Shown here: positions 1-9,585 of the stretch, one piece after another
Layout of the letters: each line of letters begins with the position of its first letter
Position numbering within the stretch: position 1 is the first letter of the stretch
Assembly (NCBI GenBank): GCA_934320655.1
Contig: CAKRFN010000024.1
Span: forward strand, 1-30,945
Direction: 5' to 3'
Source: an uncultured Eubacterium sp.
Lineage (GTDB): Bacteria; Bacillota; Clostridia; Lachnospirales; Lachnospiraceae
DNA: 30,945 nucleotides
Translations under genes and position numbers: made by a program
Notes under the pieces: model-generated
Told to the model about the DNA's origin: nothing
Database searches by the model: none
Seen by the model: only the letters and a program-made list of their open reading frames with translations

Positions 1-288
1 GTGACGAAGGTAATGCAACTGGATTACACATTTGAACGACAACTGGAACTGGAACGTGAGGCAGCAAGCAGCCAGGCATGGCAACAGGGGTTGGAGCAGG
101 GAATCGAACAAGGGATTACAAAGGGATTGGAGCGTGGGCGTTTGCAGGAGATCATATCATTTGTGCAGGATGGCGATATTTCCATTGAGCGTGGCGCACA
201 AAAAGCAGGCATGTCAATGAATGCGTTCAGGAAAGCAATGGCGGAGGCGGAACAATCATCGTTGTTAAAAATTATAAAAAATGACTGA
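1..288 (+). CDS. C-terminal fragment, probable Rpn-family nuclease/transposase-like protein
   Basis: The reading frame is open from the first base, so this is the tail of a gene that begins before the window; the GTG at base 1 is probably not the real start. What remains is 95 residues: a charged helical stretch, a Gly-Gln/Glu-Gly run (residues about 30-46) and a small C-terminal helical module resembling a helix-turn-helix (ISIERGAQKAGMSMNAFRKAM). This layout, a coiled stretch with EQG-type repeats followed by a short HTH-like end, is typical of the C-termini of PD-(D/E)XK Rpn-type recombination-promoting nucleases that are common in Lachnospiraceae. The catalytic domain is outside the window, so the family call is inference. 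It is about 150 bases upstream of the giant surface gene and probably unrelated to it. Confidence 0.5.
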   Translation: MTKVMQLDYTFERQLELEREAASSQAWQQGLEQGIEQGITKGLERGRLQEIISFVQDGDISIERGAQKAGMSMNAFRKAMAEAEQSSLLKIIKND

Positions 289-294
289 AGGATC

Positions 295-326
295 TAAAGA
301 ATTTGTTAAAACAGCCGAAATATAAT
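295..326 (+). promoter_or_regulatory. Candidate sigma-28-like (or sigma-A -10) promoter of the surface cluster
   Basis: TAAA at 295-298, a 15-base spacer, then GCCGAAAT at 314-321, close to the TAAA-N15-GCCGATAA form recognised by flagellar sigma factors. A TATAAT at 321-326 overlaps it, but no convincing -35 sits 16-18 bases upstream of that hexamer. Either reading places the transcription start near 330, about 110 bases before the coding start. Weak evidence on its own: the octamer GCCGAAAT also occurs at 30888-30895 without a correctly spaced TAAA. Confidence 0.4.
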
Positions 327-397
327 GAAAGCACATATAGGATAGGTCTGCAAATTTTTAAAATTATCAGACAATAGTCTTTTAGAAATAAAAGATT

Positions 398-415
398 CGG
401 GCAAAGGCGTGCCCG
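398..415 (+). other. 5' UTR hairpin before the giant surface gene
   Basis: CGGGCA (398-403) and TGCCCG (410-415) form a perfect six-pair GC-rich stem with a six-base loop, about 25 bases upstream of the start. No T-run follows, so it is not a terminator. It may stabilise the transcript or shape access to the ribosome site. Function unknown. Confidence 0.45.
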
Positions 416-439
416 GATGCGAACAAACCAATCGAAAGG

Positions 440-3400
440 ATGGCGAGGGTTATGTACAAGGATGTCAAGAAAAAATTATTATCGGTGGTACTGTGTGTCT
501 GCATGGTGATCGGAGCGGTGCAGGTCGTGCCAAGGGCAAAAGCGGCTGCGCAGCCCGTAGGAGGTTATTATCCAATAACGGTAGGAATCGTGGGTACTGC
601 TCAGACGCAAACAGTATATGTGCAGTTGGCGCAGGATACAACCTATACATATAATCGAAGTGCACATACGCCGGAGATTTTGAATGTGGTGACAAATACT
701 GCAAACCCGCAGGGAACATCTATTATGAGCAGTTTTCAGACCGCATTGAATATAGTAGAGGGCAGTTCAACGGATGCCGGTACATTTTATGGATTGTTAG
801 CAAGCAAGGATAATACTTATTCTGTTTCGGATACGCCTGATAATAGAATCGAATTTACGATTAAGCCTGCCACTGTGACGGATATGGACGTAGTGGTTGA
901 TAGCAATACATTAAAATATACAGATGGTGGCGTGCAACCTTCGGTGTCGTCTGTTACATTAACAATTGATGATACTTATGAACAAATTACATATACCGGT
1001 GATGATATTGAGAATAATTTTTCTGTTGGAAAGATAGACTCTGTCGGTAGGAATCAAACCAGTGAAATTACATTAAAGAGCAACTCTAATTTTAAAAACA
1101 CGCTTTCACAAACAGTTAATTGTACAGTTGCCTATGATTTAGGTACTTATGCCACTTTAGATAGTGCGTCTATACAGTATACAGGAGCAGATTTAAGTTC
1201 GCAGATAGCAATTAACGTATTCGACAAGGATGGAACTAAGGTTAAGGGAGCTGTTAATAAGAATACATTATCTAGCCTGAGGTTTGTATTTAAAAAGGAA
1301 GGCAGTGTTGTTACAGAGGTGTCACAGGCGGGGACCTATACGGTAGAAGTAACTCCTTCGGCTGGCGCAACTAAAACAGTCTCGATTGGAACTGCCGATT
1401 CATTATATACAGGTACTTTTATCGGAACCTTTACAGTTGGTTTGAAATCGGGAACATTTAAGGTTCAGGCATATGATAATGATGCATATGAAATGAGAAC
1501 ATTGTCTGGAACAGGTTCTTATTTATACCGCATTTCAGTGAATGAAAAAAATAGCGATGGGGAAATATTGCCGAGAGATCTGACGGTAGATATTGATGAT
1601 GTGCGAATCTATGATTATGATCTCACTTTTACTGATATGACAGGAAAATCTGTCAGACCGACAAAAGCGGGACAGTATAATATGACGATTACGCCGAAAG
1701 CATCCACAAACTATGGCGGATCAATAACGGTTCAGTATTATGTTTATAGTGAGTTAAATGTTTCGACGATTCAATTTAGAAATGTACCTGGAGATAATCC
1801 TGTAGAGTTATCTTATAACGGAACAGGATATGAAATTCAGAATATCGTTGTAAAAGACACGGCAGACAATACGTTAGTTCAAAATACACATTTTACAATC
1901 GAATATCAGTATAAGAGCGGAGATACATGGATATCTGTACAGACATATTCCGATCCGAATATGTGTTCTGTAGGCGCAAAAAGAATTTTGGTAGTTGGAA
2001 AGAATGCATATAGAGGAGAACCGGCAGAGTGGCAATATAATATAGCAAAGGTATCGATGACAGACTCGGCAGAGGCAAAGAATTTTGAGTTGAAGTGGGT
2101 AAACGGAGCATCTTACAGCTATAAAGGATCGGCAGTTACGCCTGACTATACATTCAAATATCGTAATGTAGAGATTGATCCCAGTTATTACTCTGTTACA
2201 TGGAAGAACAACACCAATGCCGGAGCTGCGACGTTGACCGTGTCAGCGACATCGAATAGTCCGTTTATAGGAAGTCTGTCCTTAGGATTTACGATCAATG
2301 CACTGTCGCTTAGTGATGCAGAATGTATCGGAGATGGAGTTAACAGTGATCCCAGTAAGTATAGCTATACCGGGAAACCGATCAGTCCACAGTTAAAGAT
2401 CAATGAGTATGAATTAAAGAGCAGTGATTACACTGTTACCAAATATCAGACACAGGCTGGTAAGGATTTGGGTACGATTGCGCCGACTGAGCCGGGAGAT
2501 TATCAGATGACGATCGTATCAAGGCATAATAATATTACCGGTTCGAAAACGATCGAGTATAGCATTATTCCAAGAGACATTAGTCAAGATATCGGAGCAA
2601 GTTTCTATCTGCGCGGTGGTTCTCCGGTCGAGTGGCAAGGTGGTGTTACAGAGCCGGAAGTGGTCTGTGGATCAATGGAAATGGTTGAGGGAACAGATTA
2701 TGATGTGATTTATGACAATAATAAGGTTCCGACAACAACCGTATCCGCAAGTGCGATCGTTACCGGAAAAGGATATTTTACTGGTACGAAGACACTGTAT
2801 TTTGATATTTCTAAACGAAAGATCAGTAACGCGAATGTAGCGATTACACCTAATGTAACAGGAACAGCGCCTAACTATGCAGTGACCTTTAGTGGAAGAG
2901 ACGAGGGAACAAAGGTTGAAAAACATGCGCTGGTGGAGAATACTGATTATAAGGTGACAGGCATTGTATATGAGACAGCGAGTGATTATGTGCCGACAAT
3001 CAGTGACCTTAATCATCTCCAACGTGCAGGTGTGTACATTGTCACGGTTGAAGGTTTAGGAAACTATGAAGGTACTACCGAGGTACCAGTGACCTGTGGT
3101 ACTGATATTTCGGGTGCTACGATTTCCAGCGCAGGTGGAAGGTTGACCTATGACGGTACCGAAAAGGTGCCTACTACCATCAGGATAAGAGTAGGCGATC
3201 AGCCAGCGATTCCGTATACGCCTGGTGCTAATGCGCCGTTTGCACTTGAATTTTCACGAAATGATAGTGACGATGTACCGATTGGCTATGAGAATATCTA
3301 TGCAGGTACAGTCTATGTTCGTGCGGTAGGTAATACGAAAAATGGTTATTATGGTACGACAAAGGCAAGTACAACCTATGAAATCCAGCCAATGGATATT

Positions 3401-6400
3401 TCAAAAGGAGGGACACGTTATAAGATAGACCTTTCAGGTGATCCGGATAAAAGTTACATAGATGGAAATGAATATGTTCATTACAAATTTACAAACAAGC
3501 AGATTGTGCCACAAGAAAAGGTGGTAAAGGATACTACATCAAATACAGCCGTAAGTGCAGCCGCTATTTTAGAGCAGGATATTGATTATAGGATATCTCA
3601 TGAGGAAGCGGATGACTGGACCGGAAAGGGACCGCATTTCATTACAGTTACAGGTAAGGGCAATTTTACCGGTAGCATTCAAACTCGATTTTATATTGAC
3701 GTAATGGGAATTGATAGTGATGAAATTTTAGTAAACATTGATACGGAGGATCTTACTTATGCTGATCCTGATCCGAAAGTGACGGTGACGTTAAATTCAG
3801 TGCCATTAACTATGGGTGTAGATTATACGTATGTTCTGACTAAAGAGGAAAGGAATAATGCCGGTTGGCCGAATACTTATGTGTGCAAAATAACAGGAAT
3901 GAAGAATTTTGCAGAAACAAGCCGCACCGAAGAAGTTCCTGTTACGAAGACAACTTTAAGTCGTCCGTCTGATGATGCAAATCCGCAGGTAGGAGATACC
4001 TATGTATCTGATTGGAATTATGATGAGTTAATCATTAGCCCTGGCGCAACCGTACAGAAACCAAGCAAGTTTACATTGACATATAAGCGTACCGATGGCA
4101 CGACTTACAATTTGAAATCGGCTGATTACAAAATAACATCCTTTACACCGACCACGAAATCAGGTAAAGGAAGTACGATGGTAATCGAAGGAATTGGTGG
4201 TTTTAATGGACCAGCCATTTATGATGTGCCCTTATTTACAGATATCACGACAGCAGAGTATCTGAAGGATTCCGATGGAAATTGGGCGAGCGTACTCAGA
4301 CCGGGTGGAACTATTTCTGTTGAGACATTAAAAGAGGCGATTGATGCCGGAACATTATCTCAACTGGTAACGTTTGAGAATATCTGGCCGGATGACGGTG
4401 CAAGTATACCGACAGATTGTTATACGGTAACTGTACCGAACGGATATACACCGAAGATCGGCAAACTGACGTTAACCGTTTCCGGTAATCATGATAACTA
4501 TTACACCGGAACAAAAACCATTGATGTCAATGTCACAGGCGAGCTGACAGAAGAACTTACAACGGTAGAGATCGGTGATAACAATGCTGTTCCGTGGAAG
4601 GGTGTGACAGTAACACCCGGAGCGGTGAAGGTACAGGTAAAAGCAGGCACCAAGATATTGACTGGCGGATATGTCGGTGTAGGAGAGACGATTCCTTCAA
4701 ACTGGGATTATACCGTGACATTTTCAGATAATACCGGTGTCGGTCTGGCGACAGCTACGATCACAGGTGTCAATACTTATAGCGGAACGATTACGCGCAA
4801 CTTTAAGATTACGTGTGCGCTTAGCGAACTGGTAGTTTCCTTGCAGAAGCAGGACGGCAGTTGGGAAGATTATGACGGCGGTAGTCCGGAATATGTATAC
4901 CAGATTGATACAGAACGGAATAAACCGGCTGTAAAACTGTTCTATAAGCATGCAGATAATTCACTCAGTGAATTGGCGACTGAATTATACAGTCTCACTT
5001 ACAGCGGCTATCAGGCTGCCGGAAATGCCAAACTCGTGATCGGTGAACCGGATAATACGACGTTCAAGGGCATTTTATTAGGCACCAGCCGTGCGGTGAA
5101 CTACACATTGGCACAGATTTCGCTGGATGATGTGGTGATCCAGCTTACAAATCCGCAGCCTGTCTATACCGGCAATGAAATGAATGCTACGGATATCGGG
5201 CTGAAGCTGACCTACGGCAGTTATACTTTGACAGATGCAGATTATACGTTGATCTTTAGGGATGCGATCAATGCTGATATTGTGGATGGCAGAGCTGCGC
5301 GTGTTATTATCAATGCAAAGGGCAACTTTAGCGGAATGGCTGAAAGAGAGTTCAATATCCAGCCGATGCCGATCAGCTCTCAGACAGATATCAATGCAAG
5401 TGCTGAGACATTGATCTATACCGGAGATGCGATTGCGCCGAAGTTGACTGTCAATCAGGTGACAGGACGCATCCGGGCATTGACGGAAGGTACAGATTAC
5501 CGCATTGTACAGTATCTTGACCAGACAAAGACAGCATTACAGGATACGCCGTTTGTTGCGATCGGAACATACTATGTACGAATTGAGGGACTTGGAAACT
5601 ATGCGAGCACCATCAATCCGTATCGTGATATCCAGTATGAGATCGTTACCAGGGAGGTAACGGACGGTCTGACAGTCACATTTGTGGATTCGACTGCCTG
5701 CCCGGTAGTCAATGGCGTTCCGACCTGTATTTATAATGGAAATGCACATGAGCCGAGTATTCGTGTCTCTTATAATGACAAGATCTTAAATGGACCGAAC
5801 GACACAGATCCTGCATACCAGTTGACGTATGCCAATAACGTAAATGCAGGAAAGGCAACGGTTACAATTACCGGTGTCGGTAGCTTTGATGGAACGAGAA
5901 CCGTTGATTTCATGATCCAGCCGAAGGATATTACCGGGGATGATATTGATTATCTGGATAAGGATGGTAATGCGTTCCAGAATGATGTGTCTTATGACTG
6001 GACAAAAGCTACGATTCATCCGGAGCTCAGCATCTACGACAGAAGCAGAAATACAGATCTGGTAGCAGGTGATGATGCGACATCCGATTACAGCATCGGA
6101 TATGATGATGACAACGACGATAGAAATACACAGACCAATGCGGGTCTTGTTACGATGACGATTACCGGACAGAACAACTACACCGGTACACGGCAGTTTA
6201 CCTATTATATCGGTGAGGACATCAGTAAGGCATACACGTTGGTGAATGGCAGAAGTTCTGTATCCACGACCTACAATGGCCTGGAGCAGGCACCGGAGGA
6301 GAGCTCCATTACGGTAGAAAAAGGATCTTCTGCGATAGATCTTACTGATGAGAATGGCGAAAAACGTTACGACATCGCTTACTATAAGAACGGATTCGAG

Positions 6401-8347
6401 AAATCCAATCTGGTGACGAGAGATCAGATCATCGATGCAGCGACCTATTATGTTGCAATCGTCGGCGTACCTTCCAAGGGAACTTATGCAAAGACGAGTG
6501 TACAGAACAGTTGTGCATATACGATCAACCCGAGAAGCATTGCGCCTTCGTACATTCTCGTATCCGGATATGACGGAACCTACTACTACACCGGACAGCC
6601 GATCGAGCCGAAGGGTATTACCGTAGAGGATACGGATCTTCCGGTAAAGAATGATCCGACGGATCCGCAGAGAAGATCTGTCAAGCTGGTAAACGGCACA
6701 GATTTTGATATTTCCTATACGAATAACATTTCCGCAGGAAAAGCATCGATCGTCGTAGCTGGAAAAGGCAACTATACCGGCAGTCGCGCGGCATATTTCA
6801 ACATTGTCAGCAGCGATACAAGCGGAAACAACACATGGGATGGTACGAGTGAAGGAACCGGAAGTATCACGGACGGAACGACGACGATCGCAGCGAGTGA
6901 TATTATCTTAGGTTATGACAACAGTACCTATAACTGCATGATGTACAACGGCTATGAGCGGATTCCGACGGTCAGCATCAACGGTGCGAGCACGAGTGAG
7001 TTCATTATCACAGCCAGCAACAATGTCCGTCCGGGTGTAGCGACATTGATGATCACCGGCAGAGGCAATAACTATACGGGAACAATCATCAAAAACTACA
7101 CGATCAAGGCAAATCTGTCCAGCTATGGTACAGTGGGTGCGATCGCGGATCAGAACTACACCGGATATCAGGTGACTCCGTATGTGACTGTCACATGTGG
7201 TGGAAACCTGTTGACACAGGGTCACGATTACACGCTGACTTATGCAAACAACACAAATGTAGGCAGGGCGACAGTCATTGCGACAGCGACCGCAGACTCT
7301 TACTATCTTGGTACGGCGACCGGTTACTTTAACATCAGCAATACCGCGACCGGTATGGAGATTACAGGTTATGCATCTTCTTATACCTACACAGGTAATG
7401 CGATTACACCGGATGTCATCGTTACGATGAATGGCAGAGTGCTGAACCGCGGAACAGATTATACCGTGACCTACAGCAACAATACAAATGTAGGTACAGC
7501 GACCATGACCGTGACTGGTATTGGCAGCTTCTCCGGAACCAAGACGATCAATTATGTGATCGAGGCGAAGAATATCGAGAACTGTATTACCACAGCGGTG
7601 AACAATTATCAGTACACCGGTAATACCTACACGCCTGCAGTCACATTGACGGATGCGTCTACCGGAAAGGCATTGACAGCTGGTACAGATTATACGATTA
7701 CCTACAGCAATAACACGAATCCGGGTACTGCTTCTATCACAGTGACAGCACTTGGCAGAAACTACACCGGCAGCAAGGTGATCTCCTTCAAGATCACATC
7801 GGCGGCAGTCAGCGGTCTGCGCGTGAGCAAGATCAAGAACAACAGCATGCGCCTGTCATGGAGTGATCAGGATTATGCAGACGGTTACCAGATCTGTAAC
7901 GCAAACAACCGCGTGATCGGTACGACCACTAATAACAGCTACACGGTTAAGAAACTGACCTCATGTACGACTTACAGATATAAAGTACGCTCTTATGTAG
8001 AGAATGAGGATGGATCTGTTTCATACGGCAGCTTCTCAACGGCAGTATCTGCGCAGACGATGCTCAATACACCGACGTTGAAGGCGCGCTCTGTATCCCG
8101 TGGAAAGGTAACACTGACATGGACGAAGGTGGCAAAGGCGAGTGGTTATGAGATTTACTACAGCACGGAGAAGAACGGTATTTATACGAAGTTAAAGACT
8201 GTTTCCAAGTCATCTGCCCGCAAATATGTGGATGCTGGTCTGGCAAGCGGTGAGAAGTATTTCTACACGATCCGCGCGTACCGTACTGTAAACGGAGTAA
8301 AGACTTACAGCAGCTACAACACCATCAAGAGTGCAACAGTGAAATAA
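440..8347 (+). CDS. Giant secreted MBG-repeat surface protein with C-terminal FN3 pair
   Basis: A single uninterrupted 2635-residue frame. Residues about 1-37 form a signal peptide (KKK, a hydrophobic core LLSVVLCVCMVIGAV, then an AKA-A cleavage site). Most of the rest is a long series of roughly 70-90 residue modules with the pattern Y-T-G .. P .. V .. G-T-D-Y-T-V-x-Y-x-N-N-x-N-x-G-x-A .. G-x-G-N-Y-x-G-T .. F-x-I. This is the MBG/YDG type of bacterial Ig-like fold. Modules are divergent at the N-terminal end and close to consensus from about residue 2230. Two fibronectin type III domains end the protein (about 2455-2540 and 2541-2635). There is no sorting signal, membrane segment or recognisable enzyme domain, so it is probably an extended stalk or adhesin released or held non-covalently. 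The start may be ATG 440 or ATG 452 (in frame): GAAAGGA at 434-440 abuts the first and is 11 bases from the second. First gene of a likely three-gene operon with the sortase and its substrate. Confidence 0.9.
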   Translation: MARVMYKDVKKKLLSVVLCVCMVIGAVQVVPRAKAAAQPVGGYYPITVGIVGTAQTQTVYVQLAQDTTYTYNRSAHTPEILNVVTNTANPQGTSIMSSFQTALNIVEGSSTDAGTFYGLLASKDNTYSVSDTPDNRIEFTIKPATVTDMDVVVDSNTLKYTDGGVQPSVSSVTLTIDDTYEQITYTGDDIENNFSVGKIDSVGRNQTSEITLKSNSNFKNTLSQTVNCTVAYDLGTYATLDSASIQYTGADLSSQIAINVFDKDGTKVKGAVNKNTLSSLRFVFKKEGSVVTEVSQAGTYTVEVTPSAGATKTVSIGTADSLYTGTFIGTFTVGLKSGTFKVQAYDNDAYEMRTLSGTGSYLYRISVNEKNSDGEILPRDLTVDIDDVRIYDYDLTFTDMTGKSVRPTKAGQYNMTITPKASTNYGGSITVQYYVYSELNVSTIQFRNVPGDNPVELSYNGTGYEIQNIVVKDTADNTLVQNTHFTIEYQYKSGDTWISVQTYSDPNMCSVGAKRILVVGKNAYRGEPAEWQYNIAKVSMTDSAEAKNFELKWVNGASYSYKGSAVTPDYTFKYRNVEIDPSYYSVTWKNNTNAGAATLTVSATSNSPFIGSLSLGFTINALSLSDAECIGDGVNSDPSKYSYTGKPISPQLKINEYELKSSDYTVTKYQTQAGKDLGTIAPTEPGDYQMTIVSRHNNITGSKTIEYSIIPRDISQDIGASFYLRGGSPVEWQGGVTEPEVVCGSMEMVEGTDYDVIYDNNKVPTTTVSASAIVTGKGYFTGTKTLYFDISKRKISNANVAITPNVTGTAPNYAVTFSGRDEGTKVEKHALVENTDYKVTGIVYETASDYVPTISDLNHLQRAGVYIVTVEGLGNYEGTTEVPVTCGTDISGATISSAGGRLTYDGTEKVPTTIRIRVGDQPAIPYTPGANAPFALEFSRNDSDDVPIGYENIYAGTVYVRAVGNTKNGYYGTTKASTTYEIQPMDISKGGTRYKIDLSGDPDKSYIDGNEYVHYKFTNKQIVPQEKVVKDTTSNTAVSAAAILEQDIDYRISHEEADDWTGKGPHFITVTGKGNFTGSIQTRFYIDVMGIDSDEILVNIDTEDLTYADPDPKVTVTLNSVPLTMGVDYTYVLTKEERNNAGWPNTYVCKITGMKNFAETSRTEEVPVTKTTLSRPSDDANPQVGDTYVSDWNYDELIISPGATVQKPSKFTLTYKRTDGTTYNLKSADYKITSFTPTTKSGKGSTMVIEGIGGFNGPAIYDVPLFTDITTAEYLKDSDGNWASVLRPGGTISVETLKEAIDAGTLSQLVTFENIWPDDGASIPTDCYTVTVPNGYTPKIGKLTLTVSGNHDNYYTGTKTIDVNVTGELTEELTTVEIGDNNAVPWKGVTVTPGAVKVQVKAGTKILTGGYVGVGETIPSNWDYTVTFSDNTGVGLATATITGVNTYSGTITRNFKITCALSELVVSLQKQDGSWEDYDGGSPEYVYQIDTERNKPAVKLFYKHADNSLSELATELYSLTYSGYQAAGNAKLVIGEPDNTTFKGILLGTSRAVNYTLAQISLDDVVIQLTNPQPVYTGNEMNATDIGLKLTYGSYTLTDADYTLIFRDAINADIVDGRAARVIINAKGNFSGMAEREFNIQPMPISSQTDINASAETLIYTGDAIAPKLTVNQVTGRIRALTEGTDYRIVQYLDQTKTALQDTPFVAIGTYYVRIEGLGNYASTINPYRDIQYEIVTREVTDGLTVTFVDSTACPVVNGVPTCIYNGNAHEPSIRVSYNDKILNGPNDTDPAYQLTYANNVNAGKATVTITGVGSFDGTRTVDFMIQPKDITGDDIDYLDKDGNAFQNDVSYDWTKATIHPELSIYDRSRNTDLVAGDDATSDYSIGYDDDNDDRNTQTNAGLVTMTITGQNNYTGTRQFTYYIGEDISKAYTLVNGRSSVSTTYNGLEQAPEESSITVEKGSSAIDLTDENGEKRYDIAYYKNGFEKSNLVTRDQIIDAATYYVAIVGVPSKGTYAKTSVQNSCAYTINPRSIAPSYILVSGYDGTYYYTGQPIEPKGITVEDTDLPVKNDPTDPQRRSVKLVNGTDFDISYTNNISAGKASIVVAGKGNYTGSRAAYFNIVSSDTSGNNTWDGTSEGTGSITDGTTTIAASDIILGYDNSTYNCMMYNGYERIPTVSINGASTSEFIITASNNVRPGVATLMITGRGNNYTGTIIKNYTIKANLSSYGTVGAIADQNYTGYQVTPYVTVTCGGNLLTQGHDYTLTYANNTNVGRATVIATATADSYYLGTATGYFNISNTATGMEITGYASSYTYTGNAITPDVIVTMNGRVLNRGTDYTVTYSNNTNVGTATMTVTGIGSFSGTKTINYVIEAKNIENCITTAVNNYQYTGNTYTPAVTLTDASTGKALTAGTDYTITYSNNTNPGTASITVTALGRNYTGSKVISFKITSAAVSGLRVSKIKNNSMRLSWSDQDYADGYQICNANNRVIGTTTNNSYTVKKLTSCTTYRYKVRSYVENEDGSVSYGSFSTAVSAQTMLNTPTLKARSVSRGKVTLTWTKVAKASGYEIYYSTEKNGIYTKLKTVSKSSARKYVDAGLASGEKYFYTIRAYRTVNGVKTYSSYNTIKSATVK

Positions 8348-8387
8348 TGAGCAATCACGAAATAACTGCCGGATTCGGTGATATGGT

Positions 8388-9533
8388 ATGATGCAGAAAA
8401 AGAAATACAGACTGGGCGACTATGAATTTGATACATATGAGGAATATTTAGAGGCACAGGAAGATCTCAAGAAGATCGACCTGATCACAGAGGAGGTGGA
8501 CATCAACGATGTTGATGTCGCCGCCCGCCTCTATACGAGAATCAGAAATAAAGAGATCATTTTTCACAGTAAGGTCGGCATCAATTTTTTCATGTATCTG
8601 TCGGATATTGTAGCCAATCAGTCGATGGCGCTGGCAGAGGAGAAAAAGGCGCAGGAGAATCTAAAGAAGAAAAATACCAAACGGGCGCGCAAATACCGTA
8701 TAGCAGGCGTGATATGTGTCTGTGCGGCGGTTGCGTGCTTTGGCTATTTTGCCTATGAGGATTATCTGGATGAGCAGTCTGCGCAGGAAATGAAACGTTT
8801 GCAGGATATGCAGAATATGACCGGACATTATATTGAGGAAGAAGATTTTTCCGAGGAGACGCAGGAAGATGCGCCTGCACAGGAGGAGACTCCGGCTGAG
8901 GAACAGACTGAGACAGAGGATCAGGTGGAGACAAAGCAGTTGAAGATCCTTCCGGAATACGAACAGATCTATGCGGAGAATTCTGATCTGGTTGGCTGGC
9001 TGGAGATCGACGGCACGGTGATCAACTATCCGGTGCTCCAGTCTGATACAGAGCAGGACAGCCAGTTTTATCTGACGCATAGCTTTGCAAAGAAAAAGGA
9101 TAAAAACGGCTCGCTGTTCATGGACTACCGCAATGATTTTGTAAATCGGGATACAAACATCATTATCTACGGACACAATATGAAAAACGGGGCGATGTTC
9201 GGTTCGCTCAAAAAATATCTGGAAAAAGGATATTTGGAGCAGCATAATAAGGTTCGGTTTGATACGATCTATGAGCATGGCGTCTATGAGGTGATTGATG
9301 CGTTTTTATCGGAGGCGAGTTATCAGGATGAATACACCTTCCGGTATTATAATTTTCTGAATGCAAAGAACGAAGCGGAGTTTGATGCGTTCAGTGTGAA
9401 TGTGATGCAGTTGGACGCACTGAAAAAAGGAACATTAGATGCCAAATATGGCGATCAACTGTTGACTTTATCTACATGTAGTAGCTATACTGAAGAGGGA
9501 CGAATGTTTATTATAGCAAAAAAGGTCGATTGA
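8388..9533 (+). CDS. srtB: Class B sortase
   Basis: 381-residue membrane-anchored cysteine transpeptidase that cleaves a sorting motif and joins the protein to the cell wall. Order: cytoplasmic N-terminal part of about 100 residues ending in a basic stretch, one transmembrane segment (about 104-122), an acidic Glu/Thr/Pro-rich spacer (about 145-180), then the sortase domain. Catalytic residues are visible: His263 in YGHNM, Cys364 in LSTCS and Arg372 in EGRMF. The domain reads as class B (VGWLEIDGT, FMDYRND). The roughly 100-residue cytoplasmic region is longer than in textbook SrtB proteins. Two ATGs in tandem (8388, 8391), with only a weak ribosome site, suggest coupling to the upstream gene, which stops 40 bases earlier. 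Its likely substrate follows 52 bases downstream. Confidence 0.93.
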   Translation: MMQKKKYRLGDYEFDTYEEYLEAQEDLKKIDLITEEVDINDVDVAARLYTRIRNKEIIFHSKVGINFFMYLSDIVANQSMALAEEKKAQENLKKKNTKRARKYRIAGVICVCAAVACFGYFAYEDYLDEQSAQEMKRLQDMQNMTGHYIEEEDFSEETQEDAPAQEETPAEEQTETEDQVETKQLKILPEYEQIYAENSDLVGWLEIDGTVINYPVLQSDTEQDSQFYLTHSFAKKKDKNGSLFMDYRNDFVNRDTNIIIYGHNMKNGAMFGSLKKYLEKGYLEQHNKVRFDTIYEHGVYEVIDAFLSEASYQDEYTFRYYNFLNAKNEAEFDAFSVNVMQLDALKKGTLDAKYGDQLLTLSTCSSYTEEGRMFIIAKKVD

Positions 9534-9585
9534 TTTTCAATGCTGCCCATGTGGTTGCTATAGAGATAGATAGGAGAGATGAGAC

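Noticed and set aside
428..520. A GAAA-loop hairpin after AAACC recalling the first helix of a c-di-GMP-I riboswitch
   Set aside because: The required second helix and its receptor are absent, and the sequence runs straight into the coding region.
440..8347. Possible tandem DNA repeats or CRISPR-like array in the giant gene
   Set aside because: The repetition is at protein level with strongly varied DNA; no constant repeat-spacer spacing. No CRISPR array was seen anywhere in the window.
8661..9278. Long antisense frame (205 codons) over the sortase
   Set aside because: It mirrors the codon pattern of a clear gene, with no ribosome site or family.
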